Source: Modestobacter sp. (lineage in GTDB: Bacteria; Actinomycetota; Actinomycetes; Mycobacteriales; Geodermatophilaceae). From it: a stretch of DNA of 7,882 nt. Below, in pieces: positions 1 to 5,804 of this stretch (positions within the stretch are counted from its first letter, which is position 1; every line of letters starts with the position of its first letter). The stretch covers positions 1 to 7,882 of the forward strand of contig JAOPUQ010000175.1 of NCBI GenBank assembly GCA_025963425.1, in the 5' to 3' direction. The position numbers and the translations under genes were made by a program. The notes beneath the pieces were generated by a model. That model did not search any database, was not told the DNA's origin, and worked only from the letters and a program-made list of their open reading frames with translations.

Positions 1-1
1 A

Positions 2-1792
2 GGGATGGCCGGGGTGGCGATCGACTCGATCCTGGACATGCGGCAGCTCTTCGACGGCATCCCGCTGGACCGGATGAGCGTCTCGATGACCATGAACGGC
101 GCCGTCCTGCCGGTGCTGGCGCTCTACGTCGTCGCCGCCGAGGAGCAGGGGGTGTCGCCGGCGCAGCTGACCGGGACCATCCAGAACGACATCCTCAAGG
201 AGTTCATGGTCCGCAACACCTACATCTACCCGCCCAAGCCCTCGATGCAGATCATCAGCGACATCTTCGCGTTCACCTCGACCGAGATGCCCCGCTACAA
301 CTCGATCTCCATCTCCGGCTACCACATCCAGGAGGCCGGGGCGACGGCCGACCTGGAGCTGGCCTACACCCTGGCCGACGGGGTGGAATACCTGCAGGCG
401 GGCAAGGCCGCGGGCCTCGACGTCGACGTGTTCGCGCCGCGGCTGAGCTTCTTCTGGGCGATCGGCATGAACTTCTTCATGGAGGTCGCGAAGCTGCGGG
501 CCGGGCGGCTGCTGTGGGCGCGGCTGGTCAAGGAGGCGGGGGCGCAGAAGGACAAGTCGATGTCGCTGCGGACCCACTCGCAGACCTCGGGCTGGTCGCT
601 GACCGCGCAGGACGTCTACAACAACGTCGTCCGCACCTGCCTGGAGGCGATGGCCGCCACCCAGGGGCACACGCAGTCGCTGCACACCAACGCGCTGGAC
701 GAGGCGCTGGCGCTGCCCACCGACTTCTCCGCCCGGATCGCCCGCAACACCCAGCTGCTGCTGCAGCAGGAGTCGGGGACGACGCGGGTCATCGACCCGT
801 GGGGCGGCTCGGCGTACGTGGAGAGGCTGACCTACGACCTGGCCCGCCGGGCGTGGGCGCACATCCAGGAGGTCGCCGCGCACGGCGGCATGGCCCAGGC
901 CATCGACGACGGCATCCCCAAGATGCGCATCGAGGAGGCCGCGGCCCGGACCCAGGCGCGGATCGACTCCGGGCGCCAGCCGGTGATCGGCGTCAACAAG
1001 TACCGGGTGGCCGCCGACGAGGCCGTCGAGGTGCTCAAGGTCGACAACGCCGACGTGCTGGCCCAGCAGAAGGCCAAGCTCGAGCAGCTGCGGGCGGAGC
1101 GGGACTCCGGCGCCGTCACCGAGGCGCTGTCCCGGCTGACCGACGCCGCCCGGGCCGCGGCCGAGGGACGACGGGATTCCTCGCTGGAGTCGAACCTGCT
1201 CAAGCTGGCCGTCGACGCCGCCCGCGCGAAGGCCACCGTCGGGGAGATCTCCGACGCGCTGGAGGCGGTCTACGGGCGGCACTCCGGCCAGGTGCGCACG
1301 ATCTCCGGTGTGTACCGCGACGAGGCAGGGGACGCAGGACCGGTGGAGGAGACCCGGCGCATGGCGTCGGAGTTCGAGGAGGCCGAGGGGCGCCGGCCGC
1401 GGATCCTGGTGGCCAAGATGGGCCAGGACGGGCACGACCGCGGCCAGAAGGTGATCGCCACGGCCTTCGCCGACCTGGGCTTCGACGTCGACGTCGGCCC
1501 GCTGTTCCAGACGCCGGAGGAGGTCGCCCGCCAGGCGGTGGAGGCCGACGTGCACGTCGTCGGCGTCTCCTCGCTGGCCGCCGGGCACCTGACCCTGGTG
1601 CCCGCGCTGCGCGACGCGCTGGCCGAGCTCGGTGCCGACGACGTTCTCGTGGTGGTGGGCGGGGTCATTCCGCCCGGTGACTTCGAGGAGCTGCGGGCGG
1701 CCGGTGCGGCGGCGATCTTCCCGCCCGGAACGGTCATCGCCGAGGCGGCGCAGGACCTGTTGCGCACGCTGGCGCAGCGTCTCGGGCACTGA
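2..1792 (+). CDS. mutB: Methylmalonyl-CoA mutase large (catalytic) subunit, 5'-truncated by window edge
   Basis: The enzyme interconverts (R)-methylmalonyl-CoA and succinyl-CoA in the cytoplasm using adenosylcobalamin, the last step of propionyl-CoA breakdown. Residues are numbered from the Met codon at base 5. That Met is internal, because the frame is open to the left edge and the sequence starts inside the TIM barrel (GVAIDSILDMRQLFDGIPLD). R70 (in EFMVRNTYIYPP) and H107 (in SISGYHIQEAGAT) are 37 residues apart, matching Arg207 and His244 of the Propionibacterium enzyme; the Arg argues against isobutyryl-CoA mutase, which has Gln there. RTHSQTSGWSLT and the following TQGHTQSLHTNALDEA are classic mutase sequence. 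The C-terminal cobalamin domain (about 465-595) has K471, D475-G-H477-D-R-G480 (base-off DxHxxG, His as lower ligand), SSLAAGH and GGVIPP. Family length is about 730, so roughly 135-140 residues are missing. The small subunit mutA probably lies just outside to the left (inference). The stop overlaps the meaB start. Confidence 0.97.
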   Translation, partial: GMAGVAIDSILDMRQLFDGIPLDRMSVSMTMNGAVLPVLALYVVAAEEQGVSPAQLTGTIQNDILKEFMVRNTYIYPPKPSMQIISDIFAFTSTEMPRYNSISISGYHIQEAGATADLELAYTLADGVEYLQAGKAAGLDVDVFAPRLSFFWAIGMNFFMEVAKLRAGRLLWARLVKEAGAQKDKSMSLRTHSQTSGWSLTAQDVYNNVVRTCLEAMAATQGHTQSLHTNALDEALALPTDFSARIARNTQLLLQQESGTTRVIDPWGGSAYVERLTYDLARRAWAHIQEVAAHGGMAQAIDDGIPKMRIEEAAARTQARIDSGRQPVIGVNKYRVAADEAVEVLKVDNADVLAQQKAKLEQLRAERDSGAVTEALSRLTDAARAAAEGRRDSSLESNLLKLAVDAARAKATVGEISDALEAVYGRHSGQVRTISGVYRDEAGDAGPVEETRRMASEFEEAEGRRPRILVAKMGQDGHDRGQKVIATAFADLGFDVDVGPLFQTPEEVARQAVEADVHVVGVSSLAAGHLTLVPALRDALAELGADDVLVVVGGVIPPGDFEELRAAGAAAIFPPGTVIAEAAQDLLRTLAQRLGH

Positions 1793-2802
1793 TGGCCGGA
1801 GGCCGGCCGGTCGACGTCCCGGCGCTCGCCGAGGGCGTGCTCGCCGGCGACCGGCGGGTGATGGCGCGGGCCATCACGCTGGTGGAGTCGCGGCGGGCCG
1901 ACCACCGGGACGCCGCGCAGGAACTGCTCGTCGAGCTGCTGCCACACGCGGGGGGAGCGCGGCGGGTCGGCATCAGCGGTGTGCCCGGGGTGGGCAAGTC
2001 GACGTTCATCGACTCCCTCGGGATCTCGCTGACCGCGGGCGGCTCGCGGGTCGCGGTGCTGGCGGTGGACCCGTCGTCGGCCCGCTCCGGAGGGTCGATC
2101 CTGGGCGACAAGACCCGGATGGCCCGGCTCGCCGTCGACGACTCGGCCTTCATCCGGCCCGCGCCGACCGCGGGGACGCTGGGCGGGGTGGCCCAGGCGA
2201 CCCGGGAGTCGATGGTCGTGGTGGAGGCGGCCGGCTACGACGTCGTCCTGGTGGAGACCGTCGGCGTCGGGCAGTCCGAGGTCACCGTCGCGGAGATGGT
2301 CGACTCGTTCCTCTTCCTGACCCTGGCCCGCACCGGTGACCAGCTGCAGGGCATCAAGCGCGGGATCCTGGAGATCGCCGACGTCATCGCGGTGAACAAG
2401 GCCGACGGGTCCGGGGAGGTGGACGCCCGCCGGGCCGCCCGCGAACTGGCCGGGGCCATCCGGATGCTGCGCGGTCACGGCGAGGACGGCTGGGAGGTCC
2501 CGGTGCTCACCTGCGCGGGGCTGACCGGGGCGGGGCTGTCCGAGGTGTGGGCGCAGGTCGTGGCGCACGGAAACCGGATGCGTGCCTCGGGCGCGTTCGA
2601 CGAGCGCCGCCGCACCCAGCAGGTGCGCTGGACGTGGGGGATGGTCCGCGACGGGCTGGAGCACCGGCTGCGCGCGCACCCTGCCGTCCGGGCGCTGGCC
2701 CCCGAGCTCGAGAAGGCGGTGCTGGCCGGCGAGCTGACCCCCGCGCTGGCCGCCCGGGAGCTGCTGGAGACGTTCCTGACCGACCCGACGCCGGCCGACT
2801 GA
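1792..2802 (+). CDS. meaB: MeaB/ArgK-family G3E GTPase, methylmalonyl-CoA mutase chaperone
   Basis: This 336-residue P-loop GTPase loads and protects the adenosylcobalamin cofactor of methylmalonyl-CoA mutase and edits out inactivated cofactor (established for MeaB and human MMAA). Visible motifs: P-loop GVPGVGKST (63-71), the conserved LAVDPSS (90-96) followed by SGGSILGDKTRM (99-110), the switch segment ETVGVGQSE (155-163), and the guanine-specificity motif NKAD (202-205). The C-terminal part from about 260, with repeated short helices, fits the MeaB dimerisation arm. Length is normal for the family. The ATG shares its A with the last base of the mutB stop (TGATG), so the two are translationally coupled; there is no clear separate Shine-Dalgarno sequence. 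Old annotations call this family a lysine/arginine/ornithine transport ATPase (ArgK), but the mutB neighbour makes the chaperone role much more likely. Confidence 0.96.
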   Translation: MAGGRPVDVPALAEGVLAGDRRVMARAITLVESRRADHRDAAQELLVELLPHAGGARRVGISGVPGVGKSTFIDSLGISLTAGGSRVAVLAVDPSSARSGGSILGDKTRMARLAVDDSAFIRPAPTAGTLGGVAQATRESMVVVEAAGYDVVLVETVGVGQSEVTVAEMVDSFLFLTLARTGDQLQGIKRGILEIADVIAVNKADGSGEVDARRAARELAGAIRMLRGHGEDGWEVPVLTCAGLTGAGLSEVWAQVVAHGNRMRASGAFDERRRTQQVRWTWGMVRDGLEHRLRAHPAVRALAPELEKAVLAGELTPALAARELLETFLTDPTPAD

Positions 2803-2860
2803 CCTCCGCTCCGCGCTGGATGAGGTGGTCGTCCCCAGGCCGGCCCGGCGTCCACAGATG

Positions 2861-2893
2861 ACCGGAAGCCCACCCATCCCGTCGCCTTCCGGT
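2861..2893. repeat. Inverted repeat ACCGGAAG / CTTCCGGT downstream of meaB
   Basis: An 8-base perfect inverted repeat (2861-2868 and 2886-2893) with a 17-base spacer lies in the 105-bp gap between meaB and the decayed gene. It could fold as a stem, but there is no T-run after it, so a classical terminator is not supported. Its right arm overlaps the left arm of the palindrome at 2888-2918, so the two structures cannot form together. Confidence 0.5.
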
Positions 2894-2918
2894 GCACGGT
2901 CGCGACCGTGCCACCGGA
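2888..2918. promoter_or_regulatory. Long palindrome covering the GTG start of the decayed gene (possible operator or mRNA hairpin)
   Basis: Bases 2894-2911 form a perfect 18-bp palindrome, GCACGGTCGCGACCGTGC. With a single bulged C at 2912 the symmetry continues to a 15-base left arm (2888-2902) and a 16-base right arm (2903-2918). The likely GTG start codon (2908-2910) lies inside the right arm. As DNA this is a good dimeric-repressor operator candidate; as RNA it would make a very stable hairpin hiding the start. Which of these applies, or whether it is chance in GC-rich DNA, cannot be told from one sequence. Confidence 0.5.
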
Positions 2919-3745
2919 CTTCGCCCACCTCCTCGCTCGTCAGGGTGGCGCCTTCGCCCTCGACCAGGCCCGGGCCCGGTACGCGCCGGCTCGACTCCGG
3001 TCCCGGCTGCGCCGGGGCTGTGGCGGCGGACGCCCTGGCATGGGGTGTTCGTCGACGGCGAGCTACCGGAGGACGTACCGACCTACGTCCGTGCGGCGTC
3101 ACTCCGGCTGGGGGGCACCTGGTCGCCTGTCACTCGACGGCCGCCCGGTTGTGGGGCTTCGACATCGGGGATGACGGAGCCTCTCCCGGCGTCCTGCACT
3201 TCCTCGGGCCGCCCGACCTGGACAACCGCCGGCTCGCCGGGCTGCGCGCACCCGTCGTCCACTCGGCTCGGACGATGGGGTGCGGGTCGCCGGCGTCTGG
3301 TGCACCCCGCCGGGCCGGACCGCCTGCGACGTCGTCCGGGTGACCCCCGCCGAGCGACGGCTTGGCCACGTTGGACCTCGCGCTGCGTCCGGGGCGGTGC
3401 ACCCGGCTGCGTGCGTTGGGCCCGCTGGCCGACGGGCGGGCCGAGTCACCGATGGAATCGAGGATGCGCTGGAGGTTCGGGTGGGAGGACCACCGGATCG
3501 GCGCGGAGTGCGACGGTCTGGTCGCGCACATGACCCGGGCGCAGTCGGACGCCGACCGCGAGCGGCACAACTGGTTGACCGAGCACTCGTGGCGGCTGCT
3601 GCGCTTCACCGCCCAGCACGTCTACCGCAGGCAGCAGGAGATGGTGCCGACGGTATGGCGCCACATGTGGCAATCACGCCGGGGGAGAGCGGTGACTCAG
3701 ATGCCGATCGAGCGGCAGTCGCGCGAGCGCAGGTCGACCAGGTAG
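2908..3745 (+). pseudogene. Decayed DUF559 / AbiEi-antitoxin-domain-like protein gene (multiple frameshifts and internal deletions)
   Basis: Homologous protein sequence can be followed only by changing frame. Frame 1 from GTG 2908 gives HLLARQGGAFALDQARARY, typical of the N-terminal winged-helix domain of this actinobacterial family. About 3014-3017 (a G-run) one base is missing and reading moves to LWRRTPWHGVFVDGELPED. About 3116-3118 another base is missing and LVACHSTAARLWGFDI and LHFLGPPDLDNRR follow. Between about 3245 and 3262 the frame changes again, to LGSDDGVRVAGVWCTPPGR. About 3352-3356 it changes once more, to DGLATLDLALR, then ADGRAESPMESRMRWRF and LVAHMTRAQ. Intact relatives, as I remember them, have extra residues after CTR (near 3406) and between RWRF and GWEDHR (near 3478); these look deleted, the second taking part of the nuclease-like core with an expected acidic residue. 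The last frame runs to TAG 3743-3745, 49 bases into the opposite-strand gene. Such proteins are often tied to toxin-antitoxin or nuclease roles, but function is unproven. Almost certainly non-functional unless the assembly is wrong here. Confidence 0.85.
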
Positions 3746-4155
3746 TCGTCCGGCGCCCCGGCGGCCTCGGCGGCGTCGGCGATCGCACCCAGGTAGCGGG
3801 CCGAGGGCAGGCCGCCCTCGAAGGCATCCAGGGCGTAGGCGTAGGCCACCACGTCACCGGCCAGCGTGTGCACCCGCAGCCGCACCTTGCGGTAGAGGCC
3901 GTGGTCGGCGCCCTCCCAAGCGTCCAGCGTCCGCTCGTCGGCCCCGGTGACGTCGTAGAGCGCGGCGAAGACGCCGGGGGAGGCGGTCTCCGCGGGCACC
4001 AGCGTGGCCAGGGAGCCCTCCCAGCCGAACTCCTCGGCGCCGAACGTCAGGCGCCAGCCGGGGATCCAGCCGGTGCCGGCGAAGGGGGAGGAGGGACAGC
4101 GCCGCAGCATCTGTGCCGGGTCCATGTTCGACCCGTACGCGGCATAGAGGCCCAT
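3697..4155 (-). CDS. Gamma-glutamylcyclotransferase (GGCT-like) family protein
   Basis: The 152-residue cytoplasmic protein begins MGLYAAYGSNM. The YGSN motif (Y7-N10) is the substrate-binding loop of the GGCT fold. The expected catalytic glutamate is E81 in LDAWEG, followed by YRKVRLRV as in GGCT relatives. The family cyclises gamma-glutamyl groups, releasing 5-oxoproline from gamma-glutamyl amino acids or related amides; the actual substrate here is unknown. The frame is open further upstream to an ATG at 4248, but I choose the ATG at 4153-4155 because it sits directly before the fold and 7 bases after a good -10 hexamer. The gene is divergent from lpdA across a 116-bp spacer and converges on, and overlaps by 49 bases, the run-on end of the decayed gene. 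Length and motifs look intact. Fold assignment is firm, biochemical role less so. Confidence 0.88.
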   Translation of the reverse strand: MGLYAAYGSNMDPAQMLRRCPSSPFAGTGWIPGWRLTFGAEEFGWEGSLATLVPAETASPGVFAALYDVTGADERTLDAWEGADHGLYRKVRLRVHTLAGDVVAYAYALDAFEGGLPSARYLGAIADAAEAAGAPDDYLVDLRSRDCRSIGI

Positions 4156-4162
4156 CGCGGTG

Positions 4163-4168
4163 AGCCTA
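4163..4168 (-). promoter_or_regulatory. Candidate -10 hexamer TAGGCT for a leaderless transcript of the GGCT-like gene
   Basis: On the minus strand, TAGGCT fits the actinobacterial TANNNT -10 pattern. It ends 7 bases before the ATG at 4155, the spacing at which transcription would begin at the start codon itself. No Shine-Dalgarno sequence is visible before that ATG, which fits a leaderless mRNA. No convincing -35 box is seen. Confidence 0.5.
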
Positions 4169-4261
4169 GCCAGGGTCGGTGTGGCAGCCCGACGAGGGGC
4201 GGTCCCGCCGTTCCGGGCCGACACCGGGGAGAATGGCCAGCGGAACACCCCCGGACAGCAG

Positions 4262-4266
4262 AAGGA
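4262..4266 (+). promoter_or_regulatory. Ribosome binding site AAGGA of lpdA
   Basis: AAGGA, 5 bases before ATG 4272, is a clear Shine-Dalgarno sequence. It fixes the lpdA start there rather than at the GTG at 4179, which would add 31 residues ahead of the Rossmann strand. Confidence 0.85.
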
Positions 4267-4271
4267 CCCTC

Positions 4272-5678
4272 ATGACCCGCATCGTGATCATCGGCGGCGG
4301 ACCGGCCGGCTACGAGGCCGCACTGGTCGCCGCCCAGCTCGGTGCCCAGGTCACCGTGGTCGAGCGGGACGGCATCGGCGGCGCGAGCGTGCTCACCGAC
4401 TGCGTCCCCTCCAAGGCGTTCATCGCCGCGGCCGGGGCGATGACCTCGGTGCGTGACTCCGCCGTCCTGGGCCTGCAGGGCAGCGACCTGGCCACCGTCG
4501 GCCTGGACCTGGCCACGGTCAACGGCCGCATCCGCGGTCTGGCGGTCGCCCAGTCCGCCGACATCCACGCCCGGCTGGACTCCGAGGGCGTCACCATCAT
4601 CGCCGGACAGGCCCGGCTGTCCGACGAGATCCGCGGCCTCATCGCGCACCGGGTCCAGGTGCTCGGCGCGTCGGGCGAGGTGACCCACGAGCTCGAGGCC
4701 GACGTCATCCTGATCGCCACCGGCGCGGACCCCCGGGTGCTGCCCGGGGCGGAGCCCGACGGCGAGCGGATCCTGTCCTGGCGCGACATCTACGACCTCG
4801 AGGACATGCCCGAGCACCTGGTCGTCGTGGGCTCCGGCGTCACCGGCGCCGAGTTCGCCTCCGGGTACCTGGAGGCCGGCGTCCCGGTCACGCTCGTCTC
4901 CTCCCGCGAGCAGGTGCTGCCCGGTGAGGACAGCGACGCCGCCGCGGTGGTGGAGAAGGTCTTCCAGTCCCGCGGCGGGCGCATCGCCGAGAAGGGCCGG
5001 GCGGAGTCCGTCGTCCGGACCGAGAAGGGCGTGCGCGTCGCGCTGACCGACGGCCGTGTCGTCGAGGGCTCGCACGCGCTGATGACCGTGGGCACGGTGC
5101 CGAACACCGCCGGGCTGAACCTCGAGGCCGTCGGGGTCGAGCTGTCGAAGTCCGGCCACGTCGTGGTCGACCGGGTCTCCCGGACGACGGTCCCCGGCGT
5201 CTACGCCGCCGGCGACGTCACCGGTGTCTTCCAGCTGGCCTCCGTCGCCGCCATGCAGGGCCGGATCGCCATGTGGCACGCCCTGGGCGAGGCCGTCACC
5301 CCCATCAAGCTGAAGACCGTCGCGGCCAACGTCTTCACCCACCCGGAGATCGCCACCGTCGGGGTGCAGGAGAAGTCGATGACCGAGGGCGGCGACGTGG
5401 AGGTGGTCCAGCTGCCCCTGGCCACCAACGCGCGGGCCAAGATGAGCGACCTGCGGGACGGCTTCGTGAAGCTCTTCACCCGCCGCTCCACCGACGTGGT
5501 CATCGGCGGCGTGGTGGTTGCGCCGGGTGCCTCCGAGCTCATCCTGCCGATCGCGCTGGCCGTGGCCAAGGGGCTCACCGCGGGGGACCTGGCCAACACC
5601 TTCGCGATCTACCCGTCGCTGTCCGGGTCGATCACCGAGGCCGGTCGCCGGCTGATGGGCATCGACGACGCGTCCTGA
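4272..5678 (+). CDS. lpdA: NAD(P)H-quinone dehydrogenase LpdA (flavoprotein disulfide reductase family)
   Basis: This 468-residue FAD enzyme moves electrons from NAD(P)H to quinones; the Mycobacterium tuberculosis relative Rv3303c (LpdA) was shown to be a quinone reductase, not a lipoamide dehydrogenase. The N-terminal FAD fold begins at once: RIVIIGGGPAGYEA with GxGxxG at 8-13, acidic E31, and ATGADPR (149-155). The NAD(P) fold has GSGVTG (187-192). The second FAD motif is YAAGDVTG (311-318). The C-terminal dimerisation domain covers about 345-468, ending with PSLSGSITEAGRR. Where true disulfide reductases have CxxxxC, this has S39 and C44 (GGASVLTDCVPSK), so no redox disulfide can form, and the usual C-terminal His-Pro is Tyr-Pro (Y447-P448). 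Both changes match LpdA and support quinone reduction. A good ribosome site precedes the ATG. The gene is divergent from the GGCT-like gene; the two may share a regulatory spacer. Appears intact. Confidence 0.95.
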   Translation: MTRIVIIGGGPAGYEAALVAAQLGAQVTVVERDGIGGASVLTDCVPSKAFIAAAGAMTSVRDSAVLGLQGSDLATVGLDLATVNGRIRGLAVAQSADIHARLDSEGVTIIAGQARLSDEIRGLIAHRVQVLGASGEVTHELEADVILIATGADPRVLPGAEPDGERILSWRDIYDLEDMPEHLVVVGSGVTGAEFASGYLEAGVPVTLVSSREQVLPGEDSDAAAVVEKVFQSRGGRIAEKGRAESVVRTEKGVRVALTDGRVVEGSHALMTVGTVPNTAGLNLEAVGVELSKSGHVVVDRVSRTTVPGVYAAGDVTGVFQLASVAAMQGRIAMWHALGEAVTPIKLKTVAANVFTHPEIATVGVQEKSMTEGGDVEVVQLPLATNARAKMSDLRDGFVKLFTRRSTDVVIGGVVVAPGASELILPIALAVAKGLTAGDLANTFAIYPSLSGSITEAGRRLMGIDDAS

Positions 5679-5696
5679 ACCCTGGGGCGGCCGGGA

Positions 5697-5726
5697 CAGG
5701 TGGGGGTGGTCGTTCCCCCAGGTGGG
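5697..5726. repeat. Direct repeat CAGGTGGG x2 with hairpin TGGGGG/CCCCCA after lpdA
   Basis: CAGGTGGG occurs at 5697-5704 and 5719-5726, 22 bases apart (two helical turns). Between them TGGGGG (5701-5706) and CCCCCA (5715-5720) can form a 6-bp stem with an 8-base loop. It lies in the 126-bp gap between lpdA and the protease gene. It could be a weak lpdA terminator without a T-run, or a binding site pair; neither can be decided by eye. Confidence 0.35.
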
Positions 5727-5794
5727 TGTCCTCCCTCGCACCGCTCAAGTTCCGCCTCGGGTGGGTCGATGCTGAGGGTGGTTCCTTCTGCCCT

Positions 5795-5798
5795 GGAG
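5795..5798 (+). promoter_or_regulatory. Ribosome binding site GGAG of the secreted protease
   Basis: GGAG followed by a 6-base spacer and GTG 5805-5807. In-frame alternatives are GTG 5700 and ATG 5769; neither has an equally well-placed Shine-Dalgarno sequence, and starting there would put extra residues ahead of the signal peptide. Confidence 0.65.
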
Positions 5799-5804
5799 TG
5801 GTGC

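Noticed and set aside
514..1680. 388-codon plus-strand frame inside mutB
   Set aside because: Overlaps the conserved mutase frame and is extremely Arg/Gly/Ala-rich, a typical frame-shadow of GC-rich DNA.
2831..2858. TCCCCAGG and TCCACAG elements as DnaA boxes or a replication origin
   Set aside because: Only partial matches to the actinobacterial DnaA box, no cluster, no AT-rich region and no origin-type neighbours.
1270..3102. Long minus-strand open frame (610 codons) opposite mutB and meaB
   Set aside because: It lies antisense to two clearly real genes, its composition is Arg/Pro/Gly/Ala-rich as in GC-rich shadow frames, and it shows no domain motif.
3362..3745. Separate small gene of 127 codons starting at TTG 3362
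   Set aside because: It begins in mid-domain at conserved family sequence (LATLDLALR) and has no ribosome site; it is the last fragment of the decayed gene.
2908..3745. Programmed frameshifting or sequencing error as the explanation of the broken frames
   Set aside because: Several shifts in different directions plus apparent internal deletions do not fit programmed frameshifting. Sequencing error remains possible for single sites such as the G-run at 3014-3017, but neighbouring genes show none.
4156..4248. N-terminal extension of the GGCT-like protein to ATG 4248
   Set aside because: The extra 31 residues have no family counterpart and would run through the likely promoter.
4047..5741. Long minus-strand open frame (564 codons) opposite lpdA
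   Set aside because: Antisense shadow of lpdA with Gly/Asp/His-rich low-complexity sequence and no recognisable fold.
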